This document shows positions 45,401 through 52,878 of a stretch of DNA of 64,000 bases, one piece after another. The DNA is taken from positions 24,086,922-24,150,921 of the forward strand of contig JARWKL010000013.1 of the NCBI GenBank assembly GCA_029961685.1, given 5' to 3'. Position numbers and translations under genes: made by a program. Origin of the DNA: Aristolochia californica (Eukaryota > Streptophyta > Magnoliopsida > Piperales > Aristolochiaceae). The notes under the pieces were generated by a model. The model was not told where the DNA came from and did not search any database. It was given only the letters and a program-made list of their open reading frames with translations. Within the stretch, counting starts at the first letter, position 1. Every line of letters begins with the position of its first letter.

Positions 45401-45757
45401 TTGATAATTCAATCGCTACCTTTCATTAACCTAGCCGTCCCCTTAGATAGGGTTGAGGATGTCAAATACAATTCAGACCCTCGGGTCACTAGTTCAAGCC
45501 AAATAAATTGTAAACCAAACCAAACCAAAATCAATTACAAAAAATTAAAAACCACATTAATTAATTCCTACGCCTGCTGGTAACTTGTGATGCTATTGAG
45601 TCCATAACAGACATCGGACGGGTTTTCTGCCAAATCGTCGAATCCGACTCCGGGGACCTTGCAAATCTCCGAGAAGGACCCCGGAAAGCCAAAATCGGAG
45701 AGATATTCTGCTCCACCCTCGTCGGCGTTGGAAATATGTCACGCGCAAATATCCTGA
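39448..45757 (+). CDS. element B ORF1, interrupted by chromovirus A
   Basis: Two exon-like parts (39448-39911 and 45610-45757) are one open frame of 203 codons once A and one TSD copy are ignored; the frame is preserved across the junction. It begins with three 12-residue repeats of the form [12 protein letters not shown] encoded by a 36-bp tandem repeat (about 39479-39586). It continues as a polar Ser/Pro/Lys/Glu-rich sequence with several KSD and PKS words. No zinc finger or known domain. It could be a relic of a gag start or sequence acquired with the other cargo. The methionine at 39448 is the first in frame; function unknown. Confidence 0.55.
39917..40317 (-). repeat. 3' LTR of chromovirus A
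   Basis: 401 bp; minus TGTTATGGACTCAATAGCAT to GGATCCTAACA. The PPT on the minus strand is CAGGAGGGGGGTGA. The LTR sequence contains the Gag start codons ([11 protein letters not shown]), unused in this copy. Confidence 0.94.
40301..40773 (-). pseudogene. integrase C-terminus and chromodomain (chromovirus A)
   Basis: Minus-strand words [40 protein letters not shown], then in a shifted frame the chromodomain [16 protein letters not shown], followed by [20 protein letters not shown]. The tail continues through the PPT into the LTR before stopping. Chromodomains bind histone methyl marks and guide integration. Frameshifts at about 40510 and 40400. Confidence 0.82.
40774..41500 (-). pseudogene. 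gypsy integrase core (chromovirus A)
   Basis: [20 protein letters not shown] (first Asp), [35 protein letters not shown] (second Asp), [14 protein letters not shown], a stop, then [19 protein letters not shown] (Glu) and [17 protein letters not shown]. The DDE triad is complete, but the stop between HP and TD truncates it. Zinc-finger part near 41440-41500 ([17 protein letters not shown]). Confidence 0.88.
41501..42490 (-). pseudogene. gypsy RNase H and RT end (chromovirus A)
   Basis: Minus: [78 protein letters not shown] (first RNase H Asp), [40 protein letters not shown] stop at about 41944, then [14 protein letters not shown] and [29 protein letters not shown]. Confidence 0.87.
42491..43156 (-). 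pseudogene. gypsy reverse transcriptase (chromovirus A)
   Basis: [33 protein letters not shown], a break, [58 protein letters not shown], then [19 protein letters not shown]. The catalytic box reads FFYDIL where D (element D) has FFDDIL: one catalytic aspartate is replaced by tyrosine, so this RT is dead independently of the stops. The TRIM lies just upstream. Confidence 0.9.
43162..43545 (+). mobile_element. TRIM in chromovirus A
   Basis: 384 bp. Direct terminal repeats of 82 bp (43162-43243) and 81 bp (43465-43545), TGTTATGGTCTTGGGTTAAG to GTGCTTAACA. PBS TGGTATCAGAG at 43246-43256, PPT AAGGTGGGGTGTGA just before the right repeat, TSD TGTGT (43157-43161, 43546-43550). No coding capacity. 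After the PBS the sequence continues into GCAAGTTCGAGTCCCGG, a B-box-like word (see findings). Confidence 0.95.
43551..44330 (-). pseudogene. gag end, zinc knuckle and protease (chromovirus A)
   Basis: Minus-strand words: MNYARAVE (end of capsid helix region), [20 protein letters not shown], the knuckle [15 protein letters not shown] (last Cys missing), [40 protein letters not shown] with the protease catalytic Asp, [20 protein letters not shown] and [13 protein letters not shown]. Two stops between knuckle and protease. The plus-strand ORF over 43697-44185 is its shadow. Confidence 0.85.
44331..44669 (+). repeat. truncated B-type LTR inside chromovirus A
   Basis: From TGTTATGCACGCAATAAC to about GGAAGACCTGTAA, matching the B LTRs except that the last 75-80 bp are gone. 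It is followed by about 55 bp of filler and then the broken gag frame. The missing gag middle shows that a deletion removed the LTR end and part of gag together. So another B-family copy inserted in A. Confidence 0.88.
44724..45272 (-). pseudogene. gypsy Gag N-terminus (chromovirus A), start in LTR
   Basis: 182 codons open. Starts in the 5' LTR with [17 protein letters not shown], crosses the PBS, then [20 protein letters not shown], a Pro/His-rich spacer and the capsid block [20 protein letters not shown] and [16 protein letters not shown]. It ends at a stop where the deletion linked with the B-type LTR begins. The proposed start is either the MEGREE methionine at 45272 or MAREDSNN; both are inside the LTR. 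Confidence 0.85.
45201..45211 (-). other. primer binding site, chromovirus A
   Basis: Minus TGGTATCAGAC, 3 nt from the LTR end; one mismatch at the end relative to the tRNA-Met site. Confidence 0.87.
45215..45609 (-). repeat. 5' LTR of chromovirus A
   Basis: 395 bp; pairs with 39917-40317 and carries the functional position of the LTR-encoded Gag start. Confidence 0.94.
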
Positions 45758-46477
45758 GCTGGGCAATGGCACCCAGAAATTCTGATATCAAACCTCCCCT
45801 GCTCAGGGCAAGCCACACTTAGTCCCAAACAGGAGAAAGAAAATTTTCCGGCCACTATGCCGACCTGGAAATATTTTCGAGAGCCCTCTGTCTCAGAAAA
45901 TTTTCATGCGGCGAAGCCTCCAAGGGCTGCTATTCACCACCGGAGAAGGGGGAGACTCTGTCGGCTTTGTTGAACAAATTTTCGCTCCACCTCGGCCTCG
46001 AAAGTTCAGTGGGGAACCATCTTCATCGCAATTAGGGGTAAGCTTCGGAAACTCCCTCGATTTTTAGATCAACACATGTCTTTCAGGGCGTTGATGTGGC
46101 TCAAAGGGGCTGAGCAGCAGCAACGCTGCTCAAAAATTAGAGACGAATGTTCTCTGTGTCATGACGCAGAGAATCCATGGCCAATTGATGGAATTTCGAA
46201 TTGGGGGTATGTAGTGCGAGTTGAACTTTTTTGGAGGATGCCGGGATCTATTGGAAAATTTTTTTGGGGACCTCTGAAATTTTTTTTCGAGTGGCTTGGT
46301 TGTTTTGTGGATGATTTGGATGCTGCTCGGGCCTTGTTCATGCTGAATGGGATGTCTTCGATTGTGGTGAAGGAATACAATAGCACTGTGGCGGTTTTGG
46401 GTTATTTTTGGGGAAATTGTGTACTAAATGGGCTGTATTCATTGGTTCTTGGTGAATTTTTTACTTAGATCTCTTTC
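45758..46477 (+). other. element B interior, unassigned, with a 130-codon ORF
   Basis: Contains a plus-strand ORF at 46076-46468 (130 codons: starts MSFRALMWLKGAEQQQ, has FVDDLDAARALFMLNGMSS and ends VLGEFFT). I recognise no family. It lies directly before the xylose isomerase fragment and may be its 5' UTR, another captured piece, or old element sequence. Confidence 0.35.
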
Positions 46478-47034
46478 ATGTGCAAAAATTTGGAGGCTAG
46501 AAAAATTCTTCTGTTACTCTGTTTGGATTTGTCTTTCCTGGCCGTTATTGCAGTAGGGCCACATACGTGTCCTGCTAATGTTGATGCAAGATGTGATGAT
46601 GGATTTTCGGATGAATGGGAAGGCGGATTTCCCCCTAATGTTCCCCAAATTAAGTTTGAGGGTCCTACTAGCACCCTCTTGCATTTACATGGTATACTGA
46701 TGATGAAGTGCTCCTTGGGAACAAAATGAAAGATTGGATGAGATTTAGTGTGGCATTGTCTCATTGCTGCTACTACAACAAGCTTTCTACTCAAATATGA
46801 TCTTTCAGAGGAACTCAAACTCAACTGTGCGTGTAACCATGCTACACTATCCAAAACACAGTTATTTCCAGGAACTTGAAACTGCAAGGATCAGTGGGTT
46901 GCTTGGAAACATTGAGGCAACCACCGACGCACCAGATTGGTGGGGATACTGATCAATTCCTCGTGGTCATCGACGAGGCAACTCTGCTTGTGCGTAATGT
47001 GATGCTGAAATTATTTTGTGGAGGGCTCTATTTC
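46478..47034 (+). pseudogene. captured xylose isomerase fragment (element B)
   Basis: Plant xylose isomerase converts D-xylose to D-xylulose and has a signal-anchor N-terminus. Seen here: a hydrophobic N-terminus KILLLLCLDLSFLAVIAVG, PHTCPANVDARC, EWEGGFPPNVPQIKFEGPTS, then in a shifted frame LLGNKMKDWMRFSVAL. A long central segment is missing. Then FLLKYDLSEELKLNCACNHA, ELETARISGLLGNIEATT and GGDTDQFLVVIDEATLLV. These correspond in order to the start and the later part of the family; the catalytic middle is lost. At least four frame changes; no introns visible. Sense to element B. Confidence 0.85.
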
Positions 47035-47049
47035 ACTGTTGATGAGCAC

Positions 47050-47376
47050 AGTGGCTTGGTAGTTCTGCATGATGTGAGGGCCATATGGCTACGCAATCCC
47101 AAAGAGGTTACTGCTGAAGAGTCCTACAATTTTTACCATTCTTCTGCAAAGGACTTTGGTGATGAAATGCCATTGGCTTGGAGTCACCTAATTGCTGAAG
47201 GTGATGTAGTGTTCAAAGTTGTCCTGTTTGTTCCTCCTCAGGCTTCACCTGATTTGTATGAGAGTTACTACACTACCAACAAAGCCAATTTGAAGTTGTA
47301 TGGGCAAGTCTTCCTCTCGAATGAATTTGATGAGCTTCTTCCAAAATATTTAAGCTTTTTGAAGGGTTTGGAATCA
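47050..47376 (+). pseudogene. captured endoplasmin (HSP90.7/GRP94) middle-domain fragment
   Basis: About 100 codons in one open frame: VLHDVRAIWLRNPKEVTAEE, FYHSSAKDFGDEMPLAWSHL, AEGDVVFKVVLFVPPQASPD, LYESYYTTNKANLKLYGQVF and SNEFDELLPKYLSFLKGLES. The PKEVT, AWSH.TAEGDVEFK and LYESYY..NKANLKLYVRRVF blocks are those of the ER-resident HSP90, not the cytosolic form. The VRRVF core has become GQVF (two residues lost). ATPase and C-terminal domains are absent. It is joined directly to the xylose isomerase piece. Confidence 0.88.
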
Positions 47377-47844
47377 AATATTGGGCATGCCATGATAGTC
47401 AGATTCTGCTACACCAGGAATGCTGGGGAAGTACTGTGTGTCTTTAAGGAGAGGGCAAAACAATAGGGGAGGAAACAGGAGGAAGATGCTGGTTTTGCAG
47501 CCCTTAAGCTCTTCCACAACTTGTGGGGTGTTGCTGCTTTGACAGTGCAGAAATGGACTCAACTGACCACAATAGACCCCAGAAAACTTATTGATCCATC
47601 GCTAGGCCAGCAACATAATCATGTGTATTGGAAGTATGGTAGTTTTCCCTATTGTTCCAGCGCAATCCACTGCAATCCTAGATTGTACCACGCTGTTATG
47701 ACATTGCAGAAAACAGTCCTACCACTTGCAAGAACTCTTCTATGGGCAGGTGCTGGAGTTGGTCACTCTGGGATTGGCATAGTGCAAAATGGCATAGTCA
47801 AGCTTTTTGACAGTTTGGAACATCCTGAGGATGACCACGCAGAA
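47377..47844 (+). other. element B interior, unassigned coding-like stretch
   Basis: Continues open to a stop at 47464, then the frame from about 47470 holds EDAGFAALKLFHNLWGVAAL, DPRKLIDPSLGQ and RTLLWAGAGVGHSGIGIVQN. It has the look of decayed protein-coding DNA but I cannot name the source. It could be a fourth captured gene. Confidence 0.35.
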
Positions 47845-48480
47845 CTAAATGTGATTGACTTTCAAATCGGGTGTCCTATGAAGGACACAAAGGACCCAAC
47901 AGAATGTGATGATACAGTTATCACTTCTCTTGGATTTGATAATCAAAACATGGAAAAATGGATGGGCGACTCAAATACTGTTGCTGACAATCCAGTGCTG
48001 CACAAAGCGCACGATGCTCAAGTTGGTAAGAGTTCCAGGGGTTATTTTACCATTTTGCCTACACTTCTTATTCATAATAGCCAGTGTCTAGGGACGTTAG
48101 AGGAACTGTAATGAAGGCTAGTTGTGATGGGTTTGAGGAAACTTTTGAAGTTATTGTTGGTTTGGGTAATGATATTCAGCACAATGAATGCTTGAGCATC
48201 AATGGGGGTTGTTGGCGAGATAAAATGGTGACTTTAACAACTTTCATGGACACCTTCCGTGGTAGAGTCAGTGAGACTCCTTGGCTAGAAGGAGTGCAAT
48301 TCAGTGGGGATGGTTATAGCCATTGTGTAGCAAGTGGGCTTGGATGATGCAAGCTAAACAATGGAGGCTATTGGCATGCTGCTCCTGATGGACATTCCGT
48401 CTCAGCTTGTCAGGAGGCTGAGGGCAGTAAAGGCCCATGTCCAGCTAGATTCAGGGATGCATGGGGGTGTGCACATGTTC
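47845..48480 (+). pseudogene. captured vacuolar sorting receptor fragment (element B)
   Basis: Vacuolar sorting receptors (BP80 type) carry cargo from Golgi to prevacuole. Seen: VIDFQIGCPMKDTKDPTECD, NPVLHKAHDAQVGKSSRGYF, TILPTLLIHNSQCLGTLEE, a frameshift near 48105, ASCDGFEETFEVIVGLGND, NECLSINGGCWRDK, DTFRGRVSETPWLEGVQFSG, DGYSHCVASG and NNGGYWHAAPDGHS. This covers the central lumenal domain and the first EGF-like repeats. Several EGF cysteines are changed (CEC to SET; GGCW to GGYW), so the protein would not fold. No introns visible. Sense to element B. Confidence 0.88.
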
Positions 48481-48938
48481 TTGATAGGGACGAGAGGTTT
48501 CACCAAAGGTATAGCTTGGAATTGGTGGATCTTGACAAAGCAGGTGACCTCACTGTTGTTGACATCATGCTCAGTGTTACAACCATGATACTTTCGTGGA
48601 GTATGCGGGGCAATTGGCTGAACATGGACTGGGTCCAAAGAATGAGGTTATCAGGGATAGGTTATTTTGTACCAATGTGGCAAATGTTGAATCAGTAGTT
48701 ACCAGTTTGGCGAAGGTAACAATTCCACTTGTTGTTTGTTTTCTTCCCGTATTGGGGTATGCTACAACAAGTGCAATGAGAAAATAATAATAATAATAAT
48801 AATAATAATAGCTCCGGTTTTGGGAGTCCAGCGGGCGAACATAGCGATCGCGGATGCTACTCGGCCACAGGTGAAGACGTTGGCATACAGACACTGCTTC
48901 CGAGCTTGAGGAGAAGCTCGTTCTTCCAGGGGGTGTAA
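48481..48938 (+). other. element B 3' interior, unassigned, (AAT)n and PPT
   Basis: 48490-48780 again looks like decayed coding DNA (VDLDKAGDLTVVDIMLSV, then in another frame EYAGQLAEHGLGPKNEVIRD and TNVANVESVVTSLAK); source not recognised. (AAT)n microsatellite at about 48786-48811. 48880-48938 may be the last codons of a gypsy pol (ELEEKLVLPGGV), ending in the PPT CCAGGGGGTGTAA. Confidence 0.4.
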
Positions 48939-49352
48939 TGTTATGCACGCAATAACATTATTATTTTAGTTATTTTTATTTAATTTACTTTATTTTATTT
49001 CAGTTTAGGCCACAAGGGTATTTTTGGAATATTTTATTTATAGGGGTATTTTTGGAATATTTTATATTAAATCCTAACAGGGTGAACCCTATTTAAGGGG
49101 TAAGAATAATGAGAAAAGGAAAATTGAAGTATTAAGAATTAGGTTAAATCTAGCGTAAAGAGGCTTGAGATCACCTTCTTGATCTCGAGGTTAGGGTTTT
49201 CCTAAAAAACCCACGTATTCTCTCATCCTCCATTGGTCTTCGTCTTTCCCATGTCTTCCTATTATCCCTACAGTAATGCCTGGGAGACCTGTAACCCGTG
49301 GCAGATCCCAGATCCTCCCAAATAATCTTGTATCAGATCCGGGACCGTAACA
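48939..49352 (+). repeat. 3' LTR of element B
   Basis: 414 bp, TGTTATGCACGCAATAAC to ATCCGGGACCGTAACA; pairs with 38905-39348; TSD TGAAA follows. Confidence 0.94.
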
Positions 49353-49357
49353 TGAAA

Positions 49358-49709
49358 ATGATATCATCAACATATACAGCCAAAATCACCTTACCTCTCA
49401 GTGTATTTTCAATAAATACTAAGTGATCTCCAAAGCATCTGTAAAAGACCCATATGAGGGCTTGACTAAATTTCTCAAACCATGCTTGAGGGGACTGCTT
49501 TAGACCATATAAAGTTGTTTTAGGCAGCATACTGACTCCCCGTCAACCTCATACCTAGGTGGTTATTGCATATAAATTTCTTCTTTAATATCACCATTAA
49601 GAAATAAAATTTTCACATCAAGTTGATATATCGGCCATGATGAATTGGCCGCCAGAGATAATAATATACTTAGCAAGTTCATTTTTGTCACTGGAGAGAA
49701 GGTTTCTTC
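49358..49709 (-). pseudogene. copia RT middle (element C)
   Basis: Minus: VTKMNLLSILLSLAANSSWP, IYQLDVKILFLNGDIKEEIY, a stop after YMQ, TLYGLKQSPQAWFEKFSQAL in another frame, and KVILAVYVDDIIF. Element B is inserted directly after YVDDII; element I lies before EETFSP. Confidence 0.87.
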
Positions 49710-49714
49710 ATAAT

Positions 49715-50120
49715 TGTTAAAAGACAGGGCCCAAGCCCACCCGATCAAGGAAAACCCACTTAACAAAGAGTATAAGAAGATGGGCCCATGCCCATAAGAC
49801 CAAGGAAGACCTATGGATTCAAGAGATATTGAAGACGGACTCAAGGCCCATAGGCCCGCATACATTGATGGCAGGATGGTAAATAAAGGGTCATCTCATA
49901 GAGATGGTATTGATATAATTATGTTAAAGTTCCAGGGTTAAAACCCTAAACCCTAAACCCTAAGTTCAAAGGTATTATTGTAATATTATAGTTTCCTAAA
50001 TCTATAAATAGAGTTTCATGGAGAGGGTAAGGAAGAACCCTTCTTCCTCCTGTTTTCTCCCAATGGATTTTTTTCCCTTTTTTTCCATGAACTAAATTCA
50101 TGGAGTCCTGAAAATCAACA
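49715..50120 (+). repeat. 5' LTR of element I
   Basis: 406 bp, TGTTAAAAGACAGGGCCC to CCTGAAAATCAACA; carries CCCTAAACCCTAAACCC near 49944 and CTATAAATAGAG near 50003 (TATA). Confidence 0.93.
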
Positions 50121-50399
50121 TGGTATTATAGCTTTGATTTTCAGGACTCTAACTATAGTTTTTCAGGTTTCATTCTCTTCCTTTTAGGATTAGAATTTTT
50201 TTTCCCTTTTATTTGTTAGTTTCTGTGTACTAGTTTTTTGCTTTCATCTTTTTTATTAAATTATCATCTACCGTGCCTGTATACTCTCTCGTCCACAACA
50301 TTGATTGCCTTCATTGACTCCATATTGCCAGATCCATGGGTCTTCTCCTCCGTTTAGGTTTAGAATTTTTTTTCTTTTATTTCGCGTTACGACTGGTCG

Positions 50400-51640
50400 T
50401 CTTGCCGCAGAAAACCTTCGTTTTAGATACATGCTGAGTTGAGAGGGCCCCGATATCGTCCGTTACGTCCATTCAAACATTTCTAAAAACCGTCGGCAAC
50501 CTTACGCAGTGTCTCGACGCGCAAGATCATCAGACCTCTGGCGAGTCTTGGGGAACTGGACGCACTGTGTCTAGGATCCCTCGTGTTCCTCGGGGTGGTA
50601 CTCACCGCGCCGGGCAGGGTGCCTTCGGAAACATGTGCTGAGGGGACCGACTGTTCACCCCGACCAGCGTCTCGCGATCATCCCAATGCACCACCGGGAA
50701 AAGGTCACCTGGATGAATCCTTTGCCGGACGGATCTTCGAGTAGTGAAAACGTAGCGTTTGAGAGGAAGGAAAAATTCGCATTAGATGTTGATTGCGTAT
50801 TTTCTGGGGAGTTCTGGTACGGAAGCATCCGGTGGATGCTTTCATTCTTTTGTTTGGGTTTACTGGCTTATGAACAGCTTCTTGCCCAGATCTATTTCGT
50901 CGGCCTGCGGGCTGCGGCCTCCGTGATTGACAGAGACTTCAGCATCGACGTACTATTAGAAGAAATGCTGGGGGATATATGAGACGCACTCCTGCACTAT
51001 CTCCTTGGCGTCCTTGGATATCTTCGCGTTCGCCGGCAGCGCCTTCTTCATGATCCAACTCACGTTATCGATCGGAAGGATCCTGTCCTACTCCCTCGGC
51101 GAGAACTAGCTGTTAGCGTTGCTGTTATTCTGTTCCCCCGATTCGTTGTCCGAGTCTGCCATTCGGAAACATTACGGAGGTCAATCAGGAAGACTCTCTG
51201 TTGGATTTTCCAAGCTGTCTTTGTTATCGCTGTGATCCCGTGCTGTTTGGGAGCCAGTGCTGCGGGGAAGATGATATTTTTGGAAGGTCTATTCTGGAGT
51301 GAAGTTTTTTCGTCGGAAAGTTCTTCTCTATTCGACGCCGAGAAGATGAAGATGGTTGCCGTTTCTGGAAGCAGCTGCTCTCTGGTTTATTCCGGAAAGT
51401 TTCCTCCCGAAGTTTCTTTGTTTTCCACTAGTTCGGCGCAGGGAAGAAGCACTTTTTCCGCTGTGAGTCCCGTGCTTCTCGGTTGCCTTTCCGGCGCCAG
51501 ATGAGTTTCCGTTTTGGGAGGAAGAACATGGCGTCTCGAGGGGAAAGTTTCCTTCCGAAGACGATCTCTGTTTCCATTTGCGAGAGGAACAAAAATTTGA
51601 TATTTCACGAGAGAGGAAGAAGACGAGCACTGTTGATTTA
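50400..51640 (+). other. GC-rich cargo-like zone of element I
   Basis: Base composition is markedly richer in GC than the surroundings. An ORF at 50635-50982 contains EKVTWMNPLPDGSSSS, FALDVDCVFSGEFWYGSIRW, a hydrophobic stretch MLSFFCLGLLAYEQLLAQIY and FVGLRAAASVIDRDFSIDVL; next to it another frame reads [20 protein letters not shown]. 51232-51504 is also open (IPCCLGASAAGKMIFLEG). No family recognised; the residues look partly membrane-like. Element J has a different GC-rich zone here. Confidence 0.4.
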
Positions 51641-52129
51641 TTTCAATGTTTCTTAAGTTAAGAAACATGAAATAAATCAACAGTGGATTCAGCAACCCGG
51701 GCTCGACTCGCCCGAGTCAACTCGGACCAGTGCGCCAGCCTTCCCAGCCGACCCGAGGGTAATGCTTCTGCACCAGCCAGACCGAGTCAACCCAGACCAA
51801 CTCGGACCGGGTAACCTCGGGTTCGCGTCAATCTGAGTCGGGCCATTTATTTTCTACCTCGGTATGTGTGCCCAAGATTTCGGCCCGACTCAGGTAAATT
51901 TTTTTCTCTGGCTGGATTATTATTTTTGAAGAATTGACAAATTATTCCTTGGTCAACATTTTATTTTGTCTAGATATGTGCATTGGATTATTTCATGGGT
52001 GATATTACAAGAATTATTTTGGATTGTGTTAAGTGGGCCCAAGCCAAGCCTAGTTAAGTTGTTGTTATGGTGTCTCTTTTGATGAGACAGTATTATTGAA
52101 GAAGCGGTAGCCTCATACAATTATTTATT

Positions 52130-52600
52130 GTCAACCCCATAAAAAATATCAAAACTTTTTTGGTTGAGAGTCTATGATGGAGGAACTTATTGTTATATTT
52201 ATTGTCAACCCCGTCAAAAATATCAATTTTTTTTTGTTGGGAGTCCATGACGAAGGAACTTATTTTTATATTTATTGTCAACCCCATAAAAAATATCAAA
52301 TTTATTTGTGGTTGGGAGTCCATGATGGCGGAACTTCATCCCCGTCAAAAGTTTCAAATTTATTTATGGTTAGGAGCCTATGACGGAGGAACTTATTGTT
52401 ATATTTATTGTCAACCCCATAAAAAATATCAAATTTATTTGTGGTTGGGAGTCCATGAAGGAGGAACTTCATCCCCGTCAAAAATATCAAAATTTTTGTG
52501 GTTGGAAGTCTATGATAGAGGAACTTCATCCCCGTAAAAAAATATCACATTTTTGTGGCTGAAAGTCCATGACGGAGGAACCTATTGTTATGTTTATGTT
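52130..52600 (+). repeat. tandem array in element I
   Basis: Six to seven units of about 60-75 bp with TTATTGTCAACCCCATAAAA, AAATATCAAATTTATTTGTG and GTTGGGAGTCCATGATGG. Reverse-complement relative of 33955-34370 in J. Confidence 0.88.
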
Positions 52601-52878
52601 ACTTCCCCCCATTAATATCATATATTAATTTACCACTTGAGAGTTATTGTCCTGTGGAGGGACACGGAAGTAGAGGTGGACACTTTAGAACAATGTCTTA
52701 GCAGCTAGGAGTGATTTTACTCTCACTGATATTATACCAGTTGGGCCTCATGAACGAGAGCACCAGCGTGAGGGGGACTGTTGGAAGATGAAAGCATATT
52801 ATACAAAAAAAAAATTTATACATCATTTGTAGCAAGCTGGGAGTTCATGCTGCTCTCTCACCCCCACTTGAGGGGGAG

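Larger units (their letters stand above)
39917..45609 (-). mobile_element. Ty3/gypsy chromovirus A, nested in B
   Basis: 5,693 bp, minus strand, LTRs 39917-40317 and 45215-45609, TSD GACAT (39912-39916, 45610-45614). Order gag, PR, RT, RNase H, integrase, chromodomain. It is itself hit by a TRIM (43162-43545) and by a truncated B-type LTR (44331-44669) with loss of gag sequence. The chromodomain places it in the chromoviruses. Confidence 0.95.
38905..49352 (+). mobile_element. LTR element B carrying captured host-gene fragments
   Basis: Plus orientation: 5' LTR 38905-39348, PBS 39351-39362, interior, PPT 48927-48938, 3' LTR 48939-49352, TSD TGAAA (38900-38904, 49353-49357). It is inserted next to the YVDD codons of C. 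With chromovirus A removed it is 4,750 bp. No RT, integrase or protease is seen. The interior holds a repeat-bearing ORF, fragments of xylose isomerase, endoplasmin and vacuolar sorting receptor, unassigned stretches and perhaps a short pol tail (48880-48938, ELEEKLVLPGGV). LTR ends, PBS spacing and PPT resemble the gypsy elements A and D. Confidence 0.92.

Noticed and set aside
46465..46887. Minus-strand ORF of 140 codons opposite the xylose isomerase fragment
   Set aside because: The plus strand carries the recognisable xylose isomerase words; the minus ORF is a shadow.
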